Shown here: piece after piece, positions 7,062 to 15,587 of the stretch
How positions within the stretch are numbered: the stretch's first letter is position 1
Layout of the letters: every line of letters begins with the position of its first letter
Source: DASSTJ01 sp035707965
GTDB taxonomy: Bacteria; Actinomycetota; Actinomycetes; Actinomycetales; Angustibacteraceae
Assembly (NCBI GenBank): GCA_035707965.1
Contig: DASSTJ010000185.1
Span: 1-20,032, forward strand
DNA: 20,032 bases
Reading direction: 5' to 3'
Program-made: the position numbers and the translations under genes
The notes under the pieces: model-generated
Database searches by the model: none
The model's input: only the letters and a program-made list of their open reading frames with translations
What the model was told of the DNA's origin: nothing

Positions 7062-8797
7062 GCGCTCGATCCTCCCCCACCGGGTTCGGCCGTCGGCGCA
7101 GCGGGGACGTCCATGATCTCGCTACCGACCGGCGTCGCCCGGCGTCGCAGCACCGCACGGAGGTCGGCGCCGTCGGTGACCGTCAGACCGGCCAGGACGA
7201 CAGCGAGGGCCACCAAGGCTCCCGCCACGCCGGCGACGAGGGCGATCGCCACCGCCCCGCCGGGAGCCGCCGCGCGCAGCACCGCGTCCGTGACCAGGCG
7301 GCCCAGCAGCGTGGCACCCGTCCCAGTCACCACGACGGCGACCAGCGCGCGGGGCAGTCCCGCGAGCAGCCCCTCGGGCACCTGCCCGGCCACCCTGACC
7401 CGTCGGCAACCGGCCAGCAGCCCCACACCGGCGACGCTCATGCCCACGCTGCTGGCGACTCCGAGCCCGTGCAACGTGGAGCGCGGGTCGGCGCCCCCGT
7501 CACCAGCGCCGACCACGAGGACGACAGACAGCACGCCGGCCACCAGCCACCCGCCGACGGTCGCCAGCGCGGCGACGCGAGCGCGGCCCACCGCGAACAG
7601 CGCGCGGCCGAGGTGCGCCACCAGGCAGAAGCCGAGCAGGCCGGGGGCGAAGGCGGTCAGGGCGGGCGCGAGCGCACGCAGGGCGTCGCGACCGGCCGCG
7701 TCCTGGCCGGCGTCGATGGCTCCGAAGAAGGACCCGACGGCCGGCGCGACGGCGACGAGGACGCAGACGCCGAGCGAGGCGGCCACCAGCACCGCACGGG
7801 TCGACCGAGCCAGGGTGACCGCGTACCCGGCGGGGTCGCCGGCAGCGGCGCGCTCCGAGAGCTGGGGGAAGGCGGCCACGGCGAGCGGCACCGCGAGCAC
7901 GGCGTACGGCAGCAGGTACACCGCCTGCACGTACTGGTACACCGTGATGGCACCAGTCCCGCCGTGCGCGTTCGACAGCCGCAGGGTCAGCACCACGATC
8001 GCCTGCTGCGCGACCAGGCCGGCCAGTCCGGCGGCCGCGAGGCCACGTGCGCGCCGCGCGACGCCGGTCGGGAACGACAGCGTGGGACGCAGCCGGACGC
8101 CCGACCGGGCGACCGGAACCAGCAACGGCAGGCTCAGCGCGACCACGCCGAGGGTGGTGCCGACCGACAGGACGAGCTCGGACGCTCGCGACGGCGCGCT
8201 CGCTGACGTGCGGTCGACTCCCTGCACCATCGCCCGGTAGACCAGGTACGACCCGATGACGACCAGGCTCGACAGCAGCGGCGCGGCGGCCGGCGCTGCG
8301 AACCGGCGATGCGCCTGCAGCACGCCGCTGAGCACGATGCCGATGCCGTAGAGCACGACCTGCGGGGCGAACACGACCAGCATCCGGGCCGCCGCGTCCG
8401 TCGTCCACGAGCAGCCCGAGACCCCCGACTGCTCCACGGGGAACAGCTCGACCAGCGGACGCGCGAGCACCCCGAGGAGCACGCTCAGCGGCAGCAGCAC
8501 CACGACGGCCCAGGTCAGCAGGGCGGACGCCGTCCGGTCCACGGCCGCACGGTCGCGGCGAACCAGCGGTGCAGCCAGCAGGGGGACCACGGACGCCGCC
8601 AGCGCGCCGCCCGCGACGACCTCGAACAGCACGTTCGGCAGTACGTTGGCCGTCATGTAGGCGGTGCCCGTGCAGGTCGTGCCGACGGATCCGGAGAACG
8701 CGAGCCACCGGCCGAGCCCGACGACGCGCGAGACGACCGTGATGACGGCGATCAGTGCTGCTGCCCCGGCGATGCCCCCCGCCACCCGGCGGCTCAC
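7058..8797 (-). CDS. murJ: MurJ/MviN-family lipid flippase
   Basis: A 579-residue polytopic protein of the MOP superfamily with about 14 hydrophobic segments. Family marks are the N-terminal GLGRWLAF stretch with charged Arg29, the VLPNVLFEVVAGGALAASVVPLL region of helix 2 (starting near residue 52), ARPLVELF (about 111-118) and QYVQAVYLLPYAVLAVPLA in the central half. MurJ proteins flip lipid II or other undecaprenyl-linked sugars across the membrane. Actinobacteria often carry several paralogues, so this copy may serve a different glycan from the essential lipid II flippase. It starts with ATG at 8797, 7 bp after the preceding gene, and overlaps the glycosyltransferase by 4 bases. The C-terminal 30 residues are polar and probably cytoplasmic. 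I use the symbol for the family, not for proven orthology. Confidence 0.87.
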   Translation of the reverse strand: MSRRVAGGIAGAAALIAVITVVSRVVGLGRWLAFSGSVGTTCTGTAYMTANVLPNVLFEVVAGGALAASVVPLLAAPLVRRDRAAVDRTASALLTWAVVVLLPLSVLLGVLARPLVELFPVEQSGVSGCSWTTDAAARMLVVFAPQVVLYGIGIVLSGVLQAHRRFAAPAAAPLLSSLVVIGSYLVYRAMVQGVDRTSASAPSRASELVLSVGTTLGVVALSLPLLVPVARSGVRLRPTLSFPTGVARRARGLAAAGLAGLVAQQAIVVLTLRLSNAHGGTGAITVYQYVQAVYLLPYAVLAVPLAVAAFPQLSERAAAGDPAGYAVTLARSTRAVLVAASLGVCVLVAVAPAVGSFFGAIDAGQDAAGRDALRALAPALTAFAPGLLGFCLVAHLGRALFAVGRARVAALATVGGWLVAGVLSVVLVVGAGDGGADPRSTLHGLGVASSVGMSVAGVGLLAGCRRVRVAGQVPEGLLAGLPRALVAVVVTGTGATLLGRLVTDAVLRAAAPGGAVAIALVAGVAGALVALAVVLAGLTVTDGADLRAVLRRRATPVGSEIMDVPAAPTAEPGGGGSSA

Positions 8798-8804
8798 GCC
8801 CCGG

Positions 8805-9668
8805 TCACCCCCCGTCGCCCGGCGGACGTCGTCCCCACGCGTCGACCTCCCGCAGCACCGGGGTGCGCTCGATGACCCGCGTGAAGCTGACCCGCTCGCT
8901 CGCCACGGTCAGACCGACCAGCGCGGCCAGCAGACCCCATCGACCACGACGTCCCAGCCCGGCCACCGCCGCGACACCCAGGGCCGCACCAGCGGCGTTG
9001 GCTCCGGTGTCACCCAGCATGGTGCGCTCGGCGAGGTCGTCGTAGAGCAGGCCCGCAGCGGCACCGCCCGCGGCGGCTGACACCGTCGCCGCCCCCGTGA
9101 AGGGCGCCGCCACCAGGGTGGCCTTGAGCGCCCGACCCGGCCGCAGGTCGAGCAGGTTGAGCAGGTTCGCGCTGCCCGCGACGACCGCCCCCCCGACCAG
9201 AGCATCGGCCAGTCGGGCCGGGCGCGACCGGGAGCCGCTACCGACCAGCGCGGCAGCGGCCACGCCGCTCGCCGCCAGACCGAGCACCTTGACCGCCCCG
9301 GTCGTGACCTCACCCCTCGCGAGGGCACCGAGGTGACCCGCCAGCCCCTTGCGCACCTGCTGCTCGGCCAGGTCGTCGTACGCACCGAGCGCACCGGCCG
9401 CGGCGGTCGCGAGCAGCGCGGCCGAGCGCGTGCGGGCGCCCAGGCCGGGTGCCGCCGCGAGACCGGCGAGCGTGCCGACCACGTACGCCGGCCCCTCGAG
9501 CAGGCTGATGCGCTCGCCGCGGTGGTTCGTGCGGTCCCAGCGCGCGGCCTGCGCACCCGGCCGGGGCAGGGTGGCCCGCAGGGCGAGCCGCGACACCGCG
9601 GCAGAGGCCGCGCACGTGGTCAGCGCCCGGGCCCAGCGGCCGGGGACCAGTGCCGGCCCCCGGCTCAC
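8805..9668 (-). CDS. Divergent MraY/WecA-like (polyprenyl-phosphate sugar transferase superfamily) membrane protein
   Basis: 287 residues with several Ala/Gly/Leu-rich membrane segments. Motifs in the order seen in MraY/WecA/TagO proteins are NHRGERISLLEGP (48-60, like the N-terminal TNRGGVPTLGG loop), YDDL (97-100, the metal-binding Asp pair), NLLNLLDLRPGRALK (168-182, like NLTDGLDGLA) and MLGDTGANAAGA (217-228, like GDVGSLALGA). The HxH-type cytoplasmic loop typical of active enzymes is not seen; the C-terminus instead reads SERVSFTRVIERTPVLREVD. It may transfer a sugar phosphate to a polyprenyl phosphate, or it may be a non-catalytic relative. The GTG start overlaps the mctB stop by 4 bases; the murJ-like gene follows 7 bp later. 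The family call is moderately firm, the activity uncertain. Confidence 0.75.
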   Translation of the reverse strand: MSRGPALVPGRWARALTTCAASAAVSRLALRATLPRPGAQAARWDRTNHRGERISLLEGPAYVVGTLAGLAAAPGLGARTRSAALLATAAAGALGAYDDLAEQQVRKGLAGHLGALARGEVTTGAVKVLGLAASGVAAAALVGSGSRSRPARLADALVGGAVVAGSANLLNLLDLRPGRALKATLVAAPFTGAATVSAAAGGAAAGLLYDDLAERTMLGDTGANAAGAALGVAAVAGLGRRGRWGLLAALVGLTVASERVSFTRVIERTPVLREVDAWGRRPPGDGG

Positions 9669-10621
9669 GAGGCGCTCGCGGTCAGCGGTGGCAGCAGGGC
9701 TCCTGCGCTGTCACCGGTGCCGTACTGGCCGGCCTCGCCGGCCATCTGCTGCCGCAGCGCGTACACCAGGGCGATGCGGCCCATGGCGGCCGCGATGTCG
9801 TCCACCGTCGAGACCTTGGTCGCGACGACGTCGTCCGCGCGGACCGCCCGCACGAGGCCGCCGTTACCGACGCTGGACTCGTCGCCCACGACCACGGCGC
9901 CGTTGCTGGCGGCGTCCAGCTGCGTCGCGATCGAGACCCACGCCGCGAGGTTGGCCTCCCGCTGGTCCGACGAGAGCTTGTCGCTGGGGCTCGGTGCGAC
10001 GACAACGGCGAGGGTCGCGGGGGTGGGACCGTCACCCTCGAACGAGAGCAGTCCCGCCTCCTTCAGGCCGGCCAGCGCCTGGGTGGCGCTGGTGCTCGGC
10101 TGGTCGGCGTCGCTCACGCGGTTGACGACGAGCGCACGGGCCAGCAGCGCGCCCATGCGGTTCTCGAGGCTGCCCGACGTCTCGTCCAGCCCCACGAGCG
10201 GTGCGAGGCTGCTGAGCAGCTGGTCGCGGAAGCTGCGCTTGGTGGGGTCGGACCACGCGTCGTCGACCTCGACGGTACCGCTGACCGTGGCGCCGGACGA
10301 CGTCAGCGCCTTGGTCACGCCGGTCACGAGCGAGGCGTCGGTGCCCGGGAGCGTGACCACCACGGCGGACCGTCCGCCGAGCCGGGACTCGGTCAGCGTC
10401 GGCGAGACGGCCGTCACGAACTTGTCCGAGGCGTCGACCCTGGCCTGAGCGGCGTCGAGCTGCGTGCGCAGCGCGTCCTTCTCCTTGCGCAGGGTGGACA
10501 CCTGGTTGCTCAAGGTCTTGCCCAGGTCCTCCTGCAAGGGGCCGGCGCCGAGCAGGATGCCCACGGCGAGCGCGAGGAAGATGGACACGATGGAGACGAG
10601 GTGGTACCGGAAGTCGATCAC
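9665..10621 (-). CDS. mctB: MctB/SteB-family protein, annotated as copper transporter
   Basis: 318 residues. The N-terminus MIDFRYHLVSIVSIFLALAVG is the family hallmark: a short cytoplasmic start and one membrane segment (about 8-28). A coiled coil (about 36-66) and an extracytoplasmic mixed alpha/beta domain with Ala/Ser-rich loops follow. Mycobacterial MctB (Rv1698) was proposed to limit copper in the cell. The corynebacterial relative (SteB) works with SteA in cell separation. The gene starts with GTG one base after the steA stop, so it is coupled to steA, which favours the SteB-like role here. No His/Cys/Met-rich copper motif is visible. The family is firm; the role is inferred from the partner. 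Confidence 0.9.
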   Translation of the reverse strand: MIDFRYHLVSIVSIFLALAVGILLGAGPLQEDLGKTLSNQVSTLRKEKDALRTQLDAAQARVDASDKFVTAVSPTLTESRLGGRSAVVVTLPGTDASLVTGVTKALTSSGATVSGTVEVDDAWSDPTKRSFRDQLLSSLAPLVGLDETSGSLENRMGALLARALVVNRVSDADQPSTSATQALAGLKEAGLLSFEGDGPTPATLAVVVAPSPSDKLSSDQREANLAAWVSIATQLDAASNGAVVVGDESSVGNGGLVRAVRADDVVATKVSTVDDIAAAMGRIALVYALRQQMAGEAGQYGTGDSAGALLPPLTASAS

Positions 10622-10622
10622 G

Positions 10623-11810
10623 TCAGAAGAGTCCCTGGATCCATGAGACGACGTCGTCCCAGCGAGCGCCGAGCAGGCCGAGCATGGCGGTCCCCGACGG
10701 GGTCGCGGACAGCGCAGCGACGAGCGCGAGCAGACCGCCCACGAGCAGGCCGCTGAGCTGCGTGTTCGAGATGCGTGACCGATAGAGCCGGCTCACGCCC
10801 TTGGCGTCGATCAGCTTGCCGCCGACCCGGAGCCTCGTGAGGAAGGTGCTGGCCATGCCGGAGCGGCCCTTGTCGAGGAACTCCACGAGCGTGGCGTGGG
10901 TGCCGACGGCGACGATGAGCTCGGCGCCCTTGTCGTCGGCGAGCAGCATGGCGACGTCCTCGCTCGTGCCGGTCGCGGGAAAGACGACGGGTTCGATGCC
11001 GAGCTCGCGGACGCGTTCGAGGCCTGGGGCGCGGCCGTCGCGGTAGGCGTGGACGACGACCTCCGCGCCGGAGGACAGCGCGCGGTCCGACACCGAGTCC
11101 ATGTCGCCGACGATGAGGGACGGGGTGAGGCCGACCTCCAGCACCGCGTCTGCCCCGCCGTCCACCCCGATGATCACCGGGCGGTACTCGCGGACGTAGT
11201 GGCGCAGCGTCTGCAGGTCTTCCTTGTAGTGGTAGCCACGGACCACGACGAGGACGTGCCGGCCCTCGAGCTCGGTGCGGATGTCGGGGACGCCGACGCC
11301 GTCGAGCAGCAGCTCGCGCTCGCGTCGCAGGTACTCCATCGTGTTCGCGGCGAAGGCCTCGAGCTGCACGGCCAGGCCGGCGCGCGCCTCCGCCATGGCG
11401 GCGGCCACGGTCTCCTCCGTCTGCCGGGTGCCGCACGCCACGAGGTCGTCGCCCAGGTACACCCTGTCCTCGTCGACCCGGACCGGGTCGCCGTCCTGCA
11501 GGGCGACCATCACGTCGCGCCCGACCCCGTCGACCAGCGGCACCCCCGCCTTCAGCAGGATCTCCGGACCGAGGTTGGGGTACCGGCCGCTCGTGCTGGC
11601 CGCGGCGTTCACGACGGCCGCGGGCCGACGCGCCACCAGCGCCTCGGCGGCGACGGTGTCGATGTCGAGGTGGTCGATCACCGCGACGTCACCGTGCTGA
11701 AGGCGCTTGGTGAGGTTCTTGGTGCGCGCGTCGACGCGGGCAGGGCCGTGCACCCCGGAGCCAGCAGGCTGCGAGGTGCGGCGACGAAGGAGCGGGCGCA
11801 TCCGGATCAT
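10623..11810 (-). CDS. steA: SteA-like cell separation protein
   Basis: 395 residues, homologous in position and features to Rv1697/SteA, a membrane-anchored protein that acts with SteB in activating septal peptidoglycan hydrolysis in Corynebacteriales. A cytoplasmic domain with thiamin-pyrophosphokinase-like signatures is visible: VDGGAD (216-221) and GDMDSVSD (235-242), then GTSEDVAMLLA (281-291). One membrane helix is at about 351-370, followed by a short tail. A catalytic role is not established. The ATG at 11810 is used; an ATG at 11801 (Met4) is an alternative, and neither has a strong ribosome site. The 111-bp gap to recN contains a terminator-like hairpin, so steA may start its own transcript. 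mctB follows after one base. Confidence 0.9.
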   Translation of the reverse strand: MIRMRPLLRRRTSQPAGSGVHGPARVDARTKNLTKRLQHGDVAVIDHLDIDTVAAEALVARRPAAVVNAAASTSGRYPNLGPEILLKAGVPLVDGVGRDVMVALQDGDPVRVDEDRVYLGDDLVACGTRQTEETVAAAMAEARAGLAVQLEAFAANTMEYLRRERELLLDGVGVPDIRTELEGRHVLVVVRGYHYKEDLQTLRHYVREYRPVIIGVDGGADAVLEVGLTPSLIVGDMDSVSDRALSSGAEVVVHAYRDGRAPGLERVRELGIEPVVFPATGTSEDVAMLLADDKGAELIVAVGTHATLVEFLDKGRSGMASTFLTRLRVGGKLIDAKGVSRLYRSRISNTQLSGLLVGGLLALVAALSATPSGTAMLGLLGARWDDVVSWIQGLF

Positions 11811-11867
11811 CGTGCCATGCGCGCCCGACGGTCCCGGTGACGTGGCACCGACGTCGCCGCCGCGCCC

Positions 11868-11907
11868 GCAGCTGTCGCAGGGTTCGTGCGACGTGTGTCA
11901 CAGCTGC
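11868..11907 (-). other. Nested inverted repeats in the recN-steA gap
   Basis: GCAGCTG (11868-11874) pairs with CAGCTGC (11901-11907), and inside it GTCGCA (11874-11879) can pair with TGCGAC (11887-11892) around a 7-base loop. The outer repeat competes with the stronger hairpin at 11903-11921. It lies about 60 bp upstream of the steA start and could be a leader structure or an operator. No function is established. Confidence 0.3.
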
Positions 11908-11921
11908 GGCAGCGCCGCAGC
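11903..11921 (-). terminator. Hairpin directly after the recN stop
   Basis: GCTGCGGC (11903-11910) and GCCGCAGC (11914-11921) form a perfect 8-bp GC-rich stem with a 3-base loop. It begins at the base next to the recN TGA (11924-11922). There is no T-run, as is common for actinobacterial terminators. Confidence 0.55.
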
Positions 11922-13679
11922 TCATCCGAGCCGGGCCGCCTCCCCGCGGGCCGTCAGCAGCAGCTCGTCGGCGTGGGCCAGGGCCGTGTCGGACTCCTCC
12001 AGACCTGCGAGCATGCGCGCGAGCTCCCGCCGCCGGCCGTCGTCGTCCAGGCTCTCCACGCCGCTCACGGTGACGGTCCCGTCGTCCGTCTTGTGCACGA
12101 GCAGGTGCCGGTCGGCGTAGGCGGCGACCTGTGGCAGGTGGGTGACGACGAGCACCTGGCTGCGGCGAGCCAGTCTCGCCAGGCGGCGGCCGATCTCGAC
12201 CGCCGCCTTGCCACCCACGCCGGCGTCCACCTCGTCGAACACGAACGTCGGCACCGGGTCGGCGCCGGCCAGGACCACCTCCAGCGCCAGCATGATGCGG
12301 GACAGCTCGCCTCCGGAGGCACCTCGCGACACCGGCCGAGGCGGGGCACCGGCGTGCGGGCTGAGCCGCAGCTCCACCTCGTCGGCGCCTGCCGCCGAGA
12401 GCGCCACCCGCCGGGGTCCACCCGCCAGCTCGACCTCCGTGCCGGCCGGGTCGTCGCGCTGCTCGACGGCCACCTCCAACGTCGCGTGCGGCATGGCGAG
12501 CTGGCTGAGCTCCTTGCCGACGAGAGCCCCCAGCCGGGCCGCCGCCTCCTGCCGCGAACGGCTCAGCTGACCGGCCAGCGCGCCCACCTCGGCGGTCAGC
12601 CGGTCCTGCTGCTCGGCCAGGCGCTGCAGCAGCGCGTCGTCGTCGTCCAGCTCGAGCAGCCGGGCCGCCGCCTCTTTCGCCCACGCCAGGACGGCGTCGA
12701 CGTCAGGCCCGTACTTGCGGGTCAGTGCCGTCAGGGCGGCCCGGCGCTCCTGCACCCCGGCGAGTCTCACGGGGTCGGACTCGACGTCGGCCGCGTACGA
12801 GGCCAGGTCGGCGGCCACGTCCGCGAGGAGGTAGCCGATCTCGGCCAGCCGCTCGTCGAGCGCCGCGAGCGTGGCGTCGTGGCCACGCACGGCGTCGAGC
12901 GCATGGCGGGCCGCACCGACGAGCGTGACCGCGTCCGGTCCGGCGTCGCCCAGCTGCTCCGACTCGGACGACTGGAGCACCGAGTGCGCTTGCTCGGCGG
13001 CTGCCCGGAGCGCGTCGGCGTGGGCCAGTCGCTCGTCGAGACGCGCGAGCTCGGCATCCTCCCCCGGCTGCGGGGCGACGGCCTCGACGTCCGCGAGCCC
13101 GAGCCGCAGCAGGTCAGCCTCCTGGGCACGTTGACGTCCCTGCGTACGGACCTCGTCGAGCCGGCGCTGCACCTCCAGCAGCTCGTGCCAGCGGCTCACG
13201 TACTCCTCGAGCAGGTCGCTGTGCCCGGCGAACCTGTCGAGGGCGTCGCGCTGCCGGGCAGGCGCCAGGAGGCGCAGCTGCTCCGCCTGCCCGTGGACGG
13301 CGACCAGGTCGGCGGAGAGCTCGCCGAGCAGGCTGACCGGCACGGAGCGCCCACCGACGTGGGCCCGTGAGCGCCCGCTCGCGCTCACCGACCGTGCGAT
13401 GAGCAGCACGTCGTCGTCCAGCTCGCCGCCTGCCTCCCGGGCGGCCTTCGCCACGGTGCCGTCGACCTCGACCAGCACGCGTCCCTCGACCACCGCGGCC
13501 GACGCCCCCGCCCGGACCGCCCCCGCGTCCCCGCGACCGCCCAGGAGCAGACCGAGTCCGGTGACCACCATGGTCTTGCCGGCGCCGGTCTCGCCCGTCA
13601 CCACGGTCAGGCCCGGCCCCAGCTCGAGCACGGCGTCCTCGATCACGCCGAGGTCGCGGATCCGCATCTCCTCCAGCAC
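11922..13679 (-). CDS. recN: DNA repair protein RecN
   Basis: A 585-residue SMC-like ATPase used in repair of double-strand breaks. The Walker A motif GETGAGKT is at 29-36, HGQAEQ at 129-134 (a RecN feature), then a long helical/coiled-coil centre (about 155-390). The ABC signature SGGELS is at 455-460, Walker B FDEVDAG at 481-487 and the switch region THLPQVAA at 513-520. The length is typical. The GTG start at 13679 gives MLEEMRIRDLGVIEDA, the usual RecN N-terminus. It follows nadK after 21 bp. I found no SOS box in that gap, so any damage control must come from farther upstream. A hairpin directly after the stop suggests that the transcript ends here. Confidence 0.97.
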   Translation of the reverse strand: MLEEMRIRDLGVIEDAVLELGPGLTVVTGETGAGKTMVVTGLGLLLGGRGDAGAVRAGASAAVVEGRVLVEVDGTVAKAAREAGGELDDDVLLIARSVSASGRSRAHVGGRSVPVSLLGELSADLVAVHGQAEQLRLLAPARQRDALDRFAGHSDLLEEYVSRWHELLEVQRRLDEVRTQGRQRAQEADLLRLGLADVEAVAPQPGEDAELARLDERLAHADALRAAAEQAHSVLQSSESEQLGDAGPDAVTLVGAARHALDAVRGHDATLAALDERLAEIGYLLADVAADLASYAADVESDPVRLAGVQERRAALTALTRKYGPDVDAVLAWAKEAAARLLELDDDDALLQRLAEQQDRLTAEVGALAGQLSRSRQEAAARLGALVGKELSQLAMPHATLEVAVEQRDDPAGTEVELAGGPRRVALSAAGADEVELRLSPHAGAPPRPVSRGASGGELSRIMLALEVVLAGADPVPTFVFDEVDAGVGGKAAVEIGRRLARLARRSQVLVVTHLPQVAAYADRHLLVHKTDDGTVTVSGVESLDDDGRRRELARMLAGLEESDTALAHADELLLTARGEAARLG

Positions 13680-13700
13680 GGCGACAGCCTACGGACCGGG

Positions 13701-14699
13701 TCAGGCCAGCTGGTCGGGCAGCGTCGTGCCGGTGATCGGTACCGCAGCGTGCCGGGAGGCGCCGTCCGACCTCGATGCTGCCGCTGCCGCTCGGGACTCC
13801 CCACGCCAGCCGTGCACCGGCAGCCCGAACTTGGCCACGAGCCGGTCGGTGAAGCGGCCCGCCGAGAGCCGCGCGAGCCGCACCGGACGCTGGCTACGCA
13901 CCGCTTCGATCCGCGCCCCTTGGGGCAGCTCGATGCGCCGGCGGCCGTCGCACCAGACGACGCCCGAGCCCTCGGTGTCGGTCAGTACCTCCACCGCGAG
14001 GGTGGACGACGGACCGACGACGAGCGGCCGCGCGAACAGGGCGTGAGCCGACAACGGCACGAGCAGCAGCGCCTCGACCTCCGGCCACACGACCGGACCG
14101 CCGGCCGAGAACGAGTACGCCGTGGAGCCGGTGGGGGTGGCCATGATGACGCCGTCGCAGCCCGTCGTGGACAGCGGTCGCCCGTCGACCTCGATCACGA
14201 CCTCGAGCATGCGCTCACGCGCAGCCTTCTCGACGCTCGCCTCGTTGAGCGCCCACGAGGTTGCCACCGGGGTGCCACCCAGCAGCACGGTGACGTCCAG
14301 CGTCATGCGCTCCTCGACCTGGTAGTCCCGCTCGACGACGTGCTGCACGGTCGCGGCGAGGTCCTCGCGCTCGCTCTCCGCGAGGAAGCCGACATGGCCG
14401 AGGTTCACGCCCAGGAGCGGCACTCCCGACTCGCGGACCAGCTCCGCACCACGAAGGATCGTGCCGTCCCCACCGAGCACGACTACCAGCTCGCTACCCG
14501 CAGCTGGGTCGTCCCCGTCGGCGAGCACGACCGGGCCCTCGGCGCTCGGGCCGCGCAGCAGCGCCCCAGACAGCGCGTCCGCCTCGTCCGGCAGCAGGGC
14601 GACCCGTAGCCCCGCCTCGCACATCCGACGGAGCACCTCACGACCAGCGGTGACCGCCTCCGGCCGTCCGGTGTGGGTCACCAGTAGGATCCGTCTCAC
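13701..14699 (-). CDS. nadK: NAD kinase
   Basis: 332 residues. It phosphorylates NAD to NADP in the cytoplasm using ATP or polyphosphate. Signature motifs are GGDGT (76-80, with the catalytic Asp), NLGHVGFLAE (99-108), LNEAS (151-155) and TPTGSTAYSFSAGGP (188-202). The last 35 residues or so form an Ala/Ser-rich tail beyond the conserved fold. The GTG at 14699 is supported by a strong ribosome site (GAGGAGGG) about 6 bases upstream and gives the N-terminus RRILLVTHTGR; a longer reading adds only tlyA-overlapping sequence. It overlaps the tlyA stop by 4 bases (GTGA). The order tlyA-nadK-recN is conserved in actinobacteria. Confidence 0.97.
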   Translation of the reverse strand: MRRILLVTHTGRPEAVTAGREVLRRMCEAGLRVALLPDEADALSGALLRGPSAEGPVVLADGDDPAAGSELVVVLGGDGTILRGAELVRESGVPLLGVNLGHVGFLAESEREDLAATVQHVVERDYQVEERMTLDVTVLLGGTPVATSWALNEASVEKAARERMLEVVIEVDGRPLSTTGCDGVIMATPTGSTAYSFSAGGPVVWPEVEALLLVPLSAHALFARPLVVGPSSTLAVEVLTDTEGSGVVWCDGRRRIELPQGARIEAVRSQRPVRLARLSAGRFTDRLVAKFGLPVHGWRGESRAAAAASRSDGASRHAAVPITGTTLPDQLA

Positions 14700-15568
14700 G
14701 CCGGTCCCTCCTCGACGGCGACGCGGACGGCGGACTCGATCCAGGACAGGTCGGTGGTGCCGGCTCGCGGGTGCACGACGTCGATCGTGCCAGCATCCGG
14801 GTCGGACCTGTCGACCGGGACGTGGCTCTCCAGCCACACGAAGTACTCGACGTTTCCGCTGGGTCCCGGCCAGCGGCTCGCCCGGACCGCACGCACACCG
14901 AGCCCCAGCTCGATCGCGGCGGCGCAGACCTCCACCACCGACTGCTGGCGCAGGGCAGGGTCCCGGACGACGCCGCCGGAGCCGAGTCGCCGTCGGCCCA
15001 CCTCGAACTGGGGCTTCACGAGCAGCACGAGCTGGCCCCGCGGCCGCACCAGCCGCCGCAGGTCGTCCAGCACCTTCGTGAGGGAGATGAACGACAGGTC
15101 CCCGACAACGAGGTCGACGGGGCCACCGATAGCGCTGGCCGTCAGCCCGCGGACGCTCGTGCCGGGCAGGTCCAGCACCCGCGGGTCCTCGCGCAGGGCG
15201 GGAGCCAGCTGGTCGTGCCCCACGTCCACCGCGAGCACCTGCCGGGCGCCCCGCTCGAGGAGAACCTGCGTGAAGCCACCGGTGCTGGCGCCGGCGTCAA
15301 GGCAGCGCAACCCGTCTGCAACGACCCCCGGCGGGTGGGTGGCCTCGAGCTCGTCCAGCACGCCGGCGAGCTTGTGGGCGCCGCGGCCGACGTAGTCCGG
15401 ACCCGGCCCGGGGACGATCTCGACGCGCGTGTCCTCCCCGACGGCGAGCGAGGGCTTCGCGGCGACGCGACCGTCGACGAGGACCCGCCCGGCGGCGACG
15501 AGCTCGGCTGCGTGCCCGCGGGCACGCGCGAGCCCTCGTCGCACCAGCTCACTGTCCAGCCGTGCCAT
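14696..15568 (-). CDS. tlyA: TlyA, rRNA cytidine 2'-O-methyltransferase
   Basis: 290 residues. TlyA methylates ribose 2'-OH groups of cytidines in 16S and 23S rRNA, and its loss gives capreomycin/viomycin resistance in mycobacteria. The N-terminal S4 RNA-binding domain covers about 1-60 (ARLDSELVRRGLARAR at 2-17). The FtsJ-like methyltransferase has the SAM motif DAGASTGGFT (91-100) and the K-D-K-E tetrad at Lys66, Asp157 (GDLSF), Lys185 (LVKPQFE) and Glu241 (GNVEYF), all present. The ATG at 15568 is preceded by GGGGGAG. The 19-bp gap to the upstream small gene and the 4-bp overlap with nadK place it inside one transcript. The nearby rRNA operon is fitting but probably coincidental. Confidence 0.96.
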   Translation of the reverse strand: MARLDSELVRRGLARARGHAAELVAAGRVLVDGRVAAKPSLAVGEDTRVEIVPGPGPDYVGRGAHKLAGVLDELEATHPPGVVADGLRCLDAGASTGGFTQVLLERGARQVLAVDVGHDQLAPALREDPRVLDLPGTSVRGLTASAIGGPVDLVVGDLSFISLTKVLDDLRRLVRPRGQLVLLVKPQFEVGRRRLGSGGVVRDPALRQQSVVEVCAAAIELGLGVRAVRASRWPGPSGNVEYFVWLESHVPVDRSDPDAGTIDVVHPRAGTTDLSWIESAVRVAVEEGPA

Positions 15569-15587
15569 CGCTCCCCCGCCGTGCGGT

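Noticed and set aside
6171..8240. 689-codon plus-strand open frame opposite the glycosyltransferase and murJ genes
   Set aside because: Thr/Ala/Pro/Arg-rich low complexity with no domains. Both genes opposite are well supported.
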